A stretch of 64,000 nt of DNA from Streptomyces humi (GTDB lineage Bacteria > Actinomycetota > Actinomycetes > Streptomycetales > Streptomycetaceae). Position 1 is the first letter of the stretch, and each line of letters starts with the position of its first letter. The position numbers and the translations under genes were made by a program. The stretch spans positions 38,677 to 102,676 of the forward strand of contig NZ_LBMU02000043.1 of NCBI RefSeq assembly GCF_001005085.2. Reading direction: 5' to 3'. Shown here piece by piece: positions 44,294 through 52,861 of the stretch. Below the pieces are notes generated by a model, which searched no databases, was not told where the DNA came from, and was given only the letters and a program-made list of their open reading frames with translations.

Positions 44294-46633
44294 ATGGCTG
44301 AGCGGCCGGTCGCCTCCCCGGCACCCGAACTCGTCCTGGAGACCGCCACGGGCTCCACCGTGCTGAGCCCGGGCCGTGACTACCACGTCGGACGGGACCC
44401 GTTGAGCGACATCTGCCTCGACGACACCCGGGTCTCCTGGCACCACGCGGTGCTGCGGCCCGAGGACGGCCACTGGACGCTGGAGGACGAGGGCAGCACC
44501 AACGGCACCTACGCCGACGGCCGCCGCGTCCGGGAATGGGAGGTCGGCCCCGGCACCGTCATCGGCTTCGGCAGCCCCGCCGACGGCCCGAGCGGCGTCC
44601 TGGTGGGCCGCGCCCCGCCCGCGCCGGACCGCCCCGCCGCCGTCTCGGTGCCCAGCCGGACCGGCACCTTCCGGCAGCCCTCCTCGGTACGGCCGCTGGG
44701 CGCCCGCACGGTCCGCATCGGCCGCGCCTCCGACAACGACATCGTCGTCGACGACCTCGTGGTCTCCCGCCACCACGCGGAACTGCGCACCGACCCCGAC
44801 GGCAGCCACGAGATCGTCGACCTCGACAGCCACAACGGCACCTACCTCAACGGCGGCCCGGTCAGCCGCGCACCGCTCGGCCCCCGGGACGTCGTCGGCA
44901 TCGGCCACTCGGCGTTCTGCCTGGTCGACGGGCAGCTCCAGGAATACGTCGACACCGGCGAGGTCTCACTCGACGTGCAGGAACTCACCGTCGCCGTCGA
45001 CCGGGGCCGCAGGATCCTGCTGGACCACGTCTCCTTCCCGGTGGGGGAGAAGTGCCTGCTCGCCGTGGTCGGACCGAGCGGCGCGGGCAAGTCCACCCTG
45101 CTCGGCGCCCTCACCGGCCAGCGCCCCGCCGACCACGGAACCGTCCTCTACGACGGCCGCGACCTCTACCGCGACTACGCGGAACTGCGCCAGCGCATCG
45201 GCCTGGTCCCGCAGGACGACATCCTGCACGTCCAGCTGACCGTGCGCGACGCCCTCGGCTACGCCGCCGAACTGCGTTTCCCCGAGGACACCGAGAAGGC
45301 CGAGCGCCGCCGGCGGGTCGACGAGGTGATCCGGGAACTCGGCCTCGAACAGCGCGCCGGCCAGCCCGTGCACAGCCTCTCCGGCGGGCAGCGCAAGCGG
45401 GTCAGCGTCGCCCTGGAACTGCTCACGAAACCCTCCCTGCTCTTCCTCGACGAACCGACCTCCGGGCTCGACCCCGGCATGGACCGCTCGGTGATGAACA
45501 TGCTGCGCGGCCTCGCCGACGACGGCCGGACCGTCATCGTCGTCACCCACAGCGTGCTCAGCCTGGACGTCTGCGACCGGCTGCTGGTGCTGGCACCGGG
45601 CGGCCGGACCGCCTACTTCGGGCCGCCCGGAGACGCCCTCGGCTTCTTCGGTTTCGACGAGTGGCCGGCGGCCTTCGAGGCGTTCGAGCAGGACGCCGGC
45701 CGGGACTGGGCGGGGGATTACCGCGCCTCGTCGTACCACCGGAAGTACGTGGTGAACTCCAGTTCCCAGCCGCTGCTGCCGCGCTCCGGGCCGGTGGCCG
45801 CGGCCCCGCCGCCGCGGCCGCGCAGCTGGTTCGCGCAGTTCGCCACCCTGGTCCGCCGCTACGCGGCCGTCCTGGTCGCCGACCGCACCTTCCTCGCCAT
45901 CATGATCGGACTGCCGTTCGTCATGGGCGCGATGACCCGGGCCGTCGCCGGCAGCCGGCTCACCGCGGACACCGTGACCAACGCGCTGCTCATCCTGTGC
46001 GCGGGCGGCGTGCTGACGGGCGCCGCCAACGCCGTGCGCGAACTGGTCAAGGAACGCGTCGTCCACCTGCGCGAGAGAGCGGTCGGCCTGCCCAGATCGG
46101 CGTACGTGATGTCGAAGGTCGTCGTCCTCGGCGCCGTCACCGTGCTCCAGGCGGTCGTGCTCACCCTGGTCGGCCTGGCCGGCGTCGACCTCGACGCGCC
46201 CGGCGGCCGGGGGGTGCTGATGCCGCCCCTGCTGGAGATCACCCTGGCCGTGGCGCTGCTGGCCTTCACCTCGATGATGCTCGGCCTGCTGATCTCGGCG
46301 CTGGTCCGCAAGGAGGAGGTGACCATGCCGCTGCTGGTGCTGCTCACCATCGTCCAGGTCGTGTTCTGCGGGGCGCTGCTGAAACTGAACGGCGTGCCGG
46401 GACTCGAACAGATCGCCTGGCTGGTGCCCGCCCGGTGGGCGCTGGGTGCCATGGCCGGCACCGTCGAACTGCACCGGCTGGTGCCGGGCGCCGCCACCGC
46501 CGACCCGGTCTTCCGGCACTCGGCGGGCGTGTGGCTGCGCAACATGCTGATGCTGGTGGTGCTGTCGGTCGTCTTCGGCTGTGTCCTGTCCCGGCTGCTG
46601 CGCCGCCATGAACCCGCCGTGATGCGGAAATGA
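44294..46633 (+). CDS. ABC-2-type transporter with two N-terminal FHA domains
   Basis: A 779-residue protein with four parts: FHA domain 1 (about 25-95, HVGRDPLSD, SWHHAVL, GSTNGTYADG), FHA domain 2 (about 140-215, RIGRASDNDIVV, SRHHAEL, DSHNGTYLNG), an ABCG-like ATPase (about 230-470; VGPSGAGKST, LSGGQRKRVS, LLFLDEP) and an ABC-2 permease with six helices (about 515-775). FHA domains bind phosphothreonine, so activity or assembly is probably controlled by Ser/Thr kinases. The closest mycobacterial relative I know of is Rv1747, which exports cell-envelope material. Here all parts are in one chain, so two copies would form the transporter. Confidence 0.92.
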   Translation: MAERPVASPAPELVLETATGSTVLSPGRDYHVGRDPLSDICLDDTRVSWHHAVLRPEDGHWTLEDEGSTNGTYADGRRVREWEVGPGTVIGFGSPADGPSGVLVGRAPPAPDRPAAVSVPSRTGTFRQPSSVRPLGARTVRIGRASDNDIVVDDLVVSRHHAELRTDPDGSHEIVDLDSHNGTYLNGGPVSRAPLGPRDVVGIGHSAFCLVDGQLQEYVDTGEVSLDVQELTVAVDRGRRILLDHVSFPVGEKCLLAVVGPSGAGKSTLLGALTGQRPADHGTVLYDGRDLYRDYAELRQRIGLVPQDDILHVQLTVRDALGYAAELRFPEDTEKAERRRRVDEVIRELGLEQRAGQPVHSLSGGQRKRVSVALELLTKPSLLFLDEPTSGLDPGMDRSVMNMLRGLADDGRTVIVVTHSVLSLDVCDRLLVLAPGGRTAYFGPPGDALGFFGFDEWPAAFEAFEQDAGRDWAGDYRASSYHRKYVVNSSSQPLLPRSGPVAAAPPPRPRSWFAQFATLVRRYAAVLVADRTFLAIMIGLPFVMGAMTRAVAGSRLTADTVTNALLILCAGGVLTGAANAVRELVKERVVHLRERAVGLPRSAYVMSKVVVLGAVTVLQAVVLTLVGLAGVDLDAPGGRGVLMPPLLEITLAVALLAFTSMMLGLLISALVRKEEVTMPLLVLLTIVQVVFCGALLKLNGVPGLEQIAWLVPARWALGAMAGTVELHRLVPGAATADPVFRHSAGVWLRNMLMLVVLSVVFGCVLSRLLRRHEPAVMRK

Positions 46634-46649
46634 CGCAGGCAGCGGAAGG

Positions 46650-46728
46650 TGTGGAAGGTACGGAAGGAGCGGAGGAGCGGAAGGAGCGGAAGGAGCGGAA
46701 GGAGCGGAAGGAGCGGAAGGAGGAGAGG
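46650..46728 (+). repeat. 9-bp tandem repeat forming an array of Shine-Dalgarno sequences
   Basis: AAGGAGCGG starts at 46681, 46690, 46699 and 46708, with a variant at 46717 that includes the final AAGGAGGAG before the ATG at 46731; related GGAAGG units extend back to about 46650. Each unit contains AAGGAG, complementary to the 3' end of 16S rRNA. The last copy is at a functional distance from the start codon. Confidence 0.85.
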
Positions 46729-46730
46729 CG

Positions 46731-47279
46731 ATGACCAGCGCACCCGGCTTCCGGCCCAGCCACGTCGTCCCGGCCGACGGCATGCCCGCCTGGGAGGCCC
46801 CCGATCCGGGCCGGCCGACCGTCCCGCTGGACCCGCTGCTGCCGGTGCAGCTCGTGGAACGGCGCGGCGACTGGGCCCACATCAGCTGCGCCAACGGCTG
46901 GGCCGCCTGGGTCGACGGCCGCTACCTCGTCGCCGTACCCCACGATCCGCCTCTGCCGGGCGGCCCGGCCGACGAGGCCACCGACCCGCGCCCCCTGCTG
47001 GACCGCGTGGCACGGACCCTCGCCGAGTACCGCGCCGCCGTCGGTGAACTGGCCGACGGCGACCTGGACGGGGAGTCCTTCCGGGGCCGCACCCACGGGC
47101 TGCGGATCGGCCTGGTCGTCGACGGGGAGGCCATGTGGCTGTACGACCCGGGGGAGGGGCGCTGGCTGTACGGCGACGGGCGGCGGCTCGCCACGTACGT
47201 CACCGACCGGTCCGTGCCCGGCGGCGACCCGCCCCGGCACGAACCGACCCGGGTGGTCACCCCCGACGGCGACCGCTGA
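46731..47279 (+). CDS. SH3-like domain protein
   Basis: A 182-residue soluble protein. Residues 15-70 look like a bacterial SH3-type beta barrel (LPVQLVERRGDWAHI, CANGWAAWVDGRYL). A helix follows (DRVARTLAEYRAAVGELADGD), then a short C-terminal sheet region with LVVDGEAMWLYDPGEGRWLYGD. No signal peptide. It is downstream of the FHA-ABC gene by about 100 bases on the same strand and may be a cytoplasmic accessory. The start is preceded by the repeated AAGGAG array. Confidence 0.72.
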   Translation: MTSAPGFRPSHVVPADGMPAWEAPDPGRPTVPLDPLLPVQLVERRGDWAHISCANGWAAWVDGRYLVAVPHDPPLPGGPADEATDPRPLLDRVARTLAEYRAAVGELADGDLDGESFRGRTHGLRIGLVVDGEAMWLYDPGEGRWLYGDGRRLATYVTDRSVPGGDPPRHEPTRVVTPDGDR

Positions 47280-47280
47280 C

Positions 47281-47375
47281 CGGGTCCGGGTCACGCAGGT
47301 CGACCGGATTCGGGTCCACGCAGGTCGACCAGGTTCGGGTCCACTCAGGTCGACCGGGTCCGGGTCGCCTCAGGG
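47281..47375. repeat. 25-bp tandem repeat between convergent genes
   Basis: CAGGTCGACC recurs at 47296, 47321 and 47346 with 25-bp period; a partial copy reaches about 47375. Unit: CGGGTCC-ACGCAGGTCGACC with small changes. It begins directly after the SH3-like gene stop and overlaps the stop codon of the convergent membrane protein gene. Confidence 0.8.
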
Positions 47376-48668
47376 GCGGCGGGCCGCCACCTCGCCCCGC
47401 CGGGGCACCGGGCGGGCCGCCGACGCCCCCAGGAAACCGGCGAGCAGACCCCACAGCGCGCCGAGGCCCACCGCCGACCACAGTCTGGGCCGCAGCAGCA
47501 GCTCCCCCGACAGGTTGCCGCCCATGTCGCCGATGCCGAGCAGGGAGAGCCCGTAGTGGGCGGAGACCCGTCCGGCCAGACAGAGCGTCAGCAGCGTCAG
47601 CGCGAGGGCGACCGCCAGGTGCAGGGCGTGCCGCCAGGGGCGGATCCGGGCGGGGGAGCGCGCCGCCATCAGGAACGCGGCCGCGAGCAGCAGCACCGCG
47701 GCCAACCCGGCCAGCCACCACCAGCGGCCGTCGTGGGCGGCGATCGTGCGCAGACTGAGGGTCGAGACGTCCGGTGTGCGCAGCACCTCGGCCAGCACCC
47801 GCGGCACCGGCAGCCCGAACGGGCCGTCGACCCTGCCGTCCCAGGTCACGCCGAGACCGAGGGTGAGGGCCAGCCAGGCGAGGTTGGGCAGCCCCAGCAG
47901 GATCACCGCGAGGGTCTCCCGCACGTGCCCGCGGGTGACCATCGTGACCAGGGCGGCCACCAGCGCCAGCGCGACGTACGCCAGCACCAGGGCCACCATC
48001 GCGTACGCCGCCGGGCGCACCGACACCTGGAAGCGCAGCAGCCGTCCCGGCAGCGGGGCGCCGCGCGACACCAGGAGGGCCAGTACCAGGATCCCGGCGA
48101 GCCACAGCAGTCCGCGGGCGGCCGTCAGCGGCACGGCCGTCGTGAAGCCGACCTTCGGTGCCGCGTCGAGCAGACCGGTCAGATCACTGAGGGTGCCGCT
48201 GCCCATGTCGACCGCGAAGGTGTGCCGGGCGCCGAGGGCCAGCCCGACGAGCCCCAGCAGCCACAGCACCGCGATCCGGGCCGCCCAGCCTGCCAGTTCC
48301 CCGGCCCCGGCCACCGCGCGGTGCCGCAGCGGCCGCAGGAAGCCCCCGGCGACGACGAGTGCCCCGACCAGCGTCACCGACAGCGGTACGACGGTCAGTC
48401 CGGCGTTCGTCCGGGCCAGGTCGCCCGCGTCCCCGGACAGCTCCACGGCGCCGCCGACGGCCGTCGCCACGGTCGCGAGCACCACCGGCGCGAAGGCGCC
48501 TCCGGGCAGGTCCGCCGCGCCCGCCGCCCACAGCCCCAGGGCGGCCACCACGACCATGGCTACCAGGGAGCCCAGCACCACGGCCAGGGCCCGCGGCCAG
48601 CCGTGCCGGGCCACGGAACGACCGGCCGGCGCGGCCACCGGCCGCTCGGAGGCGATTCGGCGGCTCAC
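47370..48668 (-). CDS. streptophobe-family integral membrane protein
   Basis: A 432-residue polytopic membrane protein with about ten to twelve hydrophobic helices, Ala/Leu/Val-rich, starting VSRRIASERPVAAPAGRS and continuing LAVVLGSLVAMVVVAALGLWAAG. It matches the streptophobe family, known almost only from Streptomyces and without assigned function. The GTG at 48668 is preferred because upstream in-frame sequence is Arg/Pro-rich and atypical. Divergent from the DUF6777-type gene. Confidence 0.78.
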   Translation of the reverse strand: MSRRIASERPVAAPAGRSVARHGWPRALAVVLGSLVAMVVVAALGLWAAGAADLPGGAFAPVVLATVATAVGGAVELSGDAGDLARTNAGLTVVPLSVTLVGALVVAGGFLRPLRHRAVAGAGELAGWAARIAVLWLLGLVGLALGARHTFAVDMGSGTLSDLTGLLDAAPKVGFTTAVPLTAARGLLWLAGILVLALLVSRGAPLPGRLLRFQVSVRPAAYAMVALVLAYVALALVAALVTMVTRGHVRETLAVILLGLPNLAWLALTLGLGVTWDGRVDGPFGLPVPRVLAEVLRTPDVSTLSLRTIAAHDGRWWWLAGLAAVLLLAAAFLMAARSPARIRPWRHALHLAVALALTLLTLCLAGRVSAHYGLSLLGIGDMGGNLSGELLLRPRLWSAVGLGALWGLLAGFLGASAARPVPRRGEVAARRP

Positions 48669-48790
48669 GCTGTCACCGTAGGCAGCCCGGGGACACCGCG
48701 CCCGCCGGGTGGGCCGTCCGCGTCGGCTTGCGGGCGGTACGGGACGAGCGCACATTGGGCTCGTTATGCATCAATTAGGGCATTTAATCG

Positions 48791-48819
48791 TTGACGACGT
48801 TTAATGCCGCGCCTGTATT
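48791..48819 (+). promoter_or_regulatory. sigma70-type promoter of the DUF6777-type gene
   Basis: TTGACG (48791-48796), 17-base spacer, TGTATT (48814-48819) gives 5/6 and 4/6 matches to the major-sigma consensus; predicted start about 48826, 26 bases before the GTG. It lies inside nested inverted repeats: GCATCAAT/ATTGATGC (48768-48775, 48817-48824) and GGCATT/AATGCC (48779-48784, 48803-48808). Confidence 0.55.
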
Positions 48820-48851
48820 GATGCCGTTTCCCGCAACGGGGAGATGAGCGC

Positions 48852-50225
48852 GTGAGCGTCGAACCGCCGTCGTCCGGCCGCCCCACAGGACCTCCCTCCG
48901 GCCCGTTGTCCGGGCCCGCCGGGCCGCCCTCGCACCCGCCGGGAGGCGGTGGCGGCCAGGGCGGCGGCGGGGGCCAGGGCGGCGGCGGGGGCGCCGGGAG
49001 CGCTGGAGGCGCCGGGGGCGGGGGGCGGCACGGGCCGTGGTGGCGGTCCGCGCCCCGGCTGGCCATGCTCGTCACCGCCGTCGTGGTAGCCGCGGTCGTG
49101 GCCGTGGTCCTCACCCGTCCGGGTGACGGCTCCGGCCGCCGCGCCGAGGTCTTCCTGCAAGCCGCCGACAGCACCGGCCAGGACCCGTTCACCGCGTCCA
49201 GCACCAGGAAGAGCGTCGCCGCGCCGGTCTCGGCCGCCCCGGTGGCGTCGGCCCCTCCGTCGAACCAGCTGCGCGGGGTGGACGGCGGGGCACCCGGCCT
49301 CTACAGCGGCACCAAGAACTCCGGCAGCTGCGACGTCGAGCAGCAGATCAGGTACTTCCAGGCCGCGCCCCCGCGCAACAAGGCGTTCGCCGCGCAGGTC
49401 GGCGTCCAGCCTTCCGGTGTCCCGGCCTACCTGCGCTCCCTGACCCCCGTACAGCTGCGCGCGGACACCCGGGTCACGGCCCACGGCTACCGCGACGGCG
49501 GCGCGACCGCCTACCAGTCCGTCCTCCAGGCGGGCACCGCGGTCCTCGTCGACGGGCACGGCGTGCCCCGGGTGCGCTGCGCCTGCGGCAACCCGCTCAC
49601 CTCGCCGGTCGCCCAGCGGAGCACACCGCGGACCACGGGCGCGGCGTGGCCCGCGTACCGGCCCGGGAACGTGGTCGTCGTGGCTCCCGCGGCGCAGGTG
49701 GTCAACGTTTTCGTGATCTTCGACCCGCGGCACGACGACTGGTTCGGGCGCCACCGCGGCGACCACACCGGGCACCAGGACCGTCCGGCGAAACCCCCGG
49801 CGGATCCGGACCCGATGAACCCGCCGTTCTCCACCGCTCCCTCGACCCCCGCCAGCCCGGGCAACGGCTCGAAGCCCCCGCCCTCCAGTCCGCCGTCCTC
49901 GCACTCGTCGAGCCCGTCCTCCTCCGAGCCGCCCTCGTCCGGATCCCCCTCCTCCGAGCCGCCCTCCTCGCCCGCCTCGAAGCCGGAGTCGCCCGAGTCG
50001 GAACCGCCGTCGTCGCCGGCGCCGAAGCCGCAGTCGCCGGAATCCGGACCGGCGTCGCCGCGGTCCCCCGAGTCACCGCTCTCCGAGCCGCCGTCCTCCC
50101 CGCCGTCCCCGCCCGCACCGGGCTCCCGGCCGGCGGCGTCCCCGGCCTCCCCGGCCTCCCTGGCGTCCCTGGCGTCCTCGGCGTCCCTGCCGGAGCCGGA
50201 GGGCCCCGGTTCCCCGGCGATGTGA
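48852..50225 (+). CDS. DUF6777-type membrane-anchored extracellular protein
   Basis: A 457-residue protein with three regions. Residues 1-60 are a cytoplasmic Pro/Gly-rich tail with Gly runs. A single helix (about 68-88, LAMLVTAVVVAAVVAVVL) anchors it. The outer domain (about 95-300) holds a conserved core with GLYSGTKNSGSCDVEQQIRYF and CACGNPLTSPV, matching DUF6777 proteins. The last 150 residues are Ser/Pro-rich, as in wall-spanning linkers, without a sorting motif. Function unknown. GTG start with GGGGAG upstream. Confidence 0.8.
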   Translation: MSVEPPSSGRPTGPPSGPLSGPAGPPSHPPGGGGGQGGGGGQGGGGGAGSAGGAGGGGRHGPWWRSAPRLAMLVTAVVVAAVVAVVLTRPGDGSGRRAEVFLQAADSTGQDPFTASSTRKSVAAPVSAAPVASAPPSNQLRGVDGGAPGLYSGTKNSGSCDVEQQIRYFQAAPPRNKAFAAQVGVQPSGVPAYLRSLTPVQLRADTRVTAHGYRDGGATAYQSVLQAGTAVLVDGHGVPRVRCACGNPLTSPVAQRSTPRTTGAAWPAYRPGNVVVVAPAAQVVNVFVIFDPRHDDWFGRHRGDHTGHQDRPAKPPADPDPMNPPFSTAPSTPASPGNGSKPPPSSPPSSHSSSPSSSEPPSSGSPSSEPPSSPASKPESPESEPPSSPAPKPQSPESGPASPRSPESPLSEPPSSPPSPPAPGSRPAASPASPASLASLASSASLPEPEGPGSPAM

Positions 50226-50344
50226 CCAGCGTGACGCCCTTTGTGCGCGTTCGGCGAACGTCCCCGGGGACTGCGGGGGCACACTCGGGGTACGAGCATG
50301 GTTGCAACAGCGACCGGCCGGGCCGGCCTCCGAGAGAGAAACGC

Positions 50345-50797
50345 ATGATCGAACACCTGGGCGGGGCAGTGATATCGACTGGCTTCGACGTACCCGTGGA
50401 ACCGCTGCGGCGGGCCGCGCACTACACCGGTGAGCCCGGCTGCATCGCCGAGGCACGGGACTTCGCCGCCCGCTTCCTGGAGCAGCTCAGGACCGAGTGG
50501 TGCGCCACCATCGACCCGCGGTCCGACGGCGAACTGCTCCTCGTGGTGAGCGAGCTGATCACCAACGCCGACCGGCACAGCAACGGCCCGTACATCCTCG
50601 AACTGGAGGGCACGGACAGCGCCGTCCTGGTCTCCGTGTACGACAGCAGCGACGCCCTGCCCCGGCGCTTCCCGAAAGACCCCGAGCGGGTCGGCCGGCA
50701 CGGTCTGGAGATCGTGCACGCCGTGGCCAGCGAGGTCACCGCCGAGCTGGTGCCGGTCGGCAAGCGGGTGCGCGCCCTGGTGCGTTTCCCAGCCTGA
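50345..50797 (+). CDS. HATPase-type anti-sigma/serine kinase-like regulator
   Basis: A 150-residue GHKL ATPase of the RsbW/SpoIIAB-like class abundant in Streptomyces. LLLVVSELITNADRHSNG (about 60-77) is the N box and GRHGLEIVHAVASE (about 117-130) the G1/G2 region; the ATP-lid is short. Such proteins bind sigma factors or anti-anti-sigma factors. The convergent neighbour is a SigB-family sigma gene, but no anti-anti-sigma gene is close, so its partner is uncertain. Confidence 0.85.
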   Translation: MIEHLGGAVISTGFDVPVEPLRRAAHYTGEPGCIAEARDFAARFLEQLRTEWCATIDPRSDGELLLVVSELITNADRHSNGPYILELEGTDSAVLVSVYDSSDALPRRFPKDPERVGRHGLEIVHAVASEVTAELVPVGKRVRALVRFPA

Positions 50798-50851
50798 GAA
50801 GCCCGCTTCCCGCACGGAGGGCACGTCGTCGCCGTGCCGGGAACGCACCGC

Positions 50852-50887
50852 GGGCGCCGCCCCACGCGCCGGTGAGGGGCAGCGCCC
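50852..50887. terminator. hairpin between convergent regulator genes
   Basis: GGGCGCCGCCCC (50852-50863) and GGGGCAGCGCCC (50876-50887) pair over 12 bp with one mismatch; 54 bases after the HATPase stop and 13 before the sigma-factor stop. Confidence 0.6.
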
Positions 50888-50899
50888 GGGAGTCCGCGC

Positions 50900-51787
50900 T
50901 CAGGCGCAGCCGAGTTCGCCCAGCATCCCCTGCCGCAGCCGGGTGATGATGCGCTTGATCAGGCGGGAGACATGCATCTGGGAGCAGCCGAGCCGTTCGC
51001 CGATCTCCGCCTGCGTGGCCTCCTCCACGAACCGGAGATGGATGATCTCCCGGTCCCGTTCGCTCAGCTCGGCCATGAGCGGAGCCAGCGACTGGAAGTC
51101 CTCGACGAGCCGCAGCCCTTCCTCCTCGACACCGAGGAAGTCGGCCAGCACCGCCTCGCCGTCCTCCGGGCCGTCCCCGGTGAGCGCGGCGTCCAGCGAG
51201 GAGGAGTTGTAGCCGTTCGAGGCCAGCTGCCCCTCGACCACCTCGGCCTCGGACAGGTTCATCAGCGTGGCCAGCTCGGCGACCGTCGGGTCCCGGTCCA
51301 GCCGGCTGGACAGCTCCTCACGCGCCTTGGCCAGCTCCACGCGCAGTTCCTGGAGCCGGCGCGGTACGTGCACCGCCCAGGTGGTGTCCCGGAAGAACCG
51401 CTTGATCTCGCCCACGATGTACGGCAGCGCGAAGGAGGTGAACTCGACCTCGCGCGACAGCTCGAACCGGTCGATGGCCTTGATCAGGCCGATCATCCCG
51501 GTCTGGACGATGTCCTCCATGTCGTCGCCCCGGTTGCGGAACCGCCCGGCCGCGAACCTGACCAGCGACATGTTCATCTCGATGAGCGTGTTGCGGGCGT
51601 ACTGGTGTTCGGGCGTGCCCTCCTCCAGCTCACAGAGCCGTTGGAAGAACTGGCGGGACAGCTCGCGCGCGTCGCGGGGCGCGACACTCTTCGGGTCCTC
51701 GATTCCCGGCAGGGCCTCTTCCGCCGTCCCTGCCCCGACGGCCTGAGCGGTGTCCACTGCTTCCGACCGGATCCCGGCGGTGTTCAT
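50900..51787 (-). CDS. SigB/SigF/SigG-family sigma factor
   Basis: A 295-residue group-3 sigma factor. Region 2 includes LVRFAAGRFRNRGDDMEDIVQTGMIGLIKAIDRFE (about 75-110), region 3 PRRLQELRVELAKAREELSSRL, and region 4 LSERDREIIHLRFVEEATQAEIGERLGCSQMHVSRLIKRI near the end. The N-terminal 45 residues are variable. Group members control osmotic, oxidative and developmental stress genes in Streptomyces and are held by anti-sigma HATPases. GGAGAGGG precedes the ATG. Confidence 0.9.
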   Translation of the reverse strand: MNTAGIRSEAVDTAQAVGAGTAEEALPGIEDPKSVAPRDARELSRQFFQRLCELEEGTPEHQYARNTLIEMNMSLVRFAAGRFRNRGDDMEDIVQTGMIGLIKAIDRFELSREVEFTSFALPYIVGEIKRFFRDTTWAVHVPRRLQELRVELAKAREELSSRLDRDPTVAELATLMNLSEAEVVEGQLASNGYNSSSLDAALTGDGPEDGEAVLADFLGVEEEGLRLVEDFQSLAPLMAELSERDREIIHLRFVEEATQAEIGERLGCSQMHVSRLIKRIITRLRQGMLGELGCA

Positions 51788-51992
51788 TCCCTCTCCCACG
51801 TGAGTCAAGGTGCGACGGGTGGCGGTGCGACCTGGGTCGTACCGGCCCTGACCTGGTTGTGTCCTCGCCCGGTTACCCGGAATCGGACGTCCCATGCGTG
51901 CCTCGACCTTCGGGTACCCGGGGTGACGCGACGCATGCATCCCGTTCCCACGGCTGGCGCAAAACAGACTGTGACGTTCCATGGCGGGACGC

Positions 51993-52805
51993 TCACCCGC
52001 CGACGCGCACGGCGGTCACCAGTTCATGCCAGTACCGCTTGGTGACGGCCCCGTCGTACCGCGACTCGATGAGCTCCCGGACGTCCGCCAGCAGGCCGCC
52101 GCGGGCCGGCCCGGGAAGCGCCCGGTGGTTGGAGTAGGTCAGGAGTACGTCGACGTACTGGTCCGCGGTGTACGTGATCTCCTGGGCGTGGCCGTGCACG
52201 GTGACGTCGGTGAGGTACGGGGAGCGGGTGAACTCACCGGTGTCCGTCGCGAGGTCGGACTCGCGGGTCTGGCGCAGCCCGGGCGGGGTGGCCGGATCCC
52301 AGCGCTCGTAGCACCGCTGGACCTCGGCGAAGAAGTCCTCGGTGCCGCCCGCCACATGATGGGTGGCGACGATGCCGAGCCGACCGCCGGGGCGCAGCAC
52401 CCGGGCCGTCTTCGGTACCCGTACCTCCGGGTCGAGCCAGTGGAACGCGGTCGCGCAGACCACCGCGTCGAACGGCTCCGCCGGGGGCCGCCACTGCTCG
52501 AAGGCCGAGACCACCACCTCCACGCCGGTGAAGGCGGCCAGTCGCCGGCGGGCCACCGCGGCCATGCTCGGGCCGATCTCCACAGCGGTGATCGCGCACC
52601 CGGACCCGGCCAGATCGACGGTGAGCTTGCCGGTGCCGGGTGCGATCTCCAGCACCCGAACCCCCGGCCCGGCCCCCGTGACCCGGACCAACTCCTCGAT
52701 CAGCGAGGCGGGATAGCGGGGCCGCGCCCGCTCGTACCGCTCGGCGTCCTCGTCGAAGATGTCCCGCAACCGCGGGTTCGCTGCCCTGAACTCCAGTGCG
52801 TCCAC
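51993..52805 (-). CDS. class I SAM-dependent methyltransferase
   Basis: A 270-residue methyltransferase. Motif I is VLEIAPGTGKL (about 50-60), followed by VEIGPSMAAVARRRL, DAVVCATAFHWLDPE (motif II) and VLRPGGRLGIVATHH (motif III). The first 40 residues (FDEDAERYERARPRYPASL) resemble methyltransferases that act on small molecules. Substrate unknown. GTG start. Divergent from the XRE gene by 56 bases. Confidence 0.88.
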   Translation of the reverse strand: MDALEFRAANPRLRDIFDEDAERYERARPRYPASLIEELVRVTGAGPGVRVLEIAPGTGKLTVDLAGSGCAITAVEIGPSMAAVARRRLAAFTGVEVVVSAFEQWRPPAEPFDAVVCATAFHWLDPEVRVPKTARVLRPGGRLGIVATHHVAGGTEDFFAEVQRCYERWDPATPPGLRQTRESDLATDTGEFTRSPYLTDVTVHGHAQEITYTADQYVDVLLTYSNHRALPGPARGGLLADVRELIESRYDGAVTKRYWHELVTAVRVGG

Positions 52806-52849
52806 TCAGGGCAGAATGCCGGTCCCTGCCCTCGCGAAGCCACTGCTTC

Positions 52850-52861
52850 TAGGCTGAGCGG
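52850..52861 (+). promoter_or_regulatory. -10 element of probable leaderless promoter (XRE gene)
   Basis: TAGGCT at 52850-52855 lies six bases before the GTG at 52862, with no Shine-Dalgarno sequence between. Transcription would begin at or next to the start codon. Confidence 0.45.
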
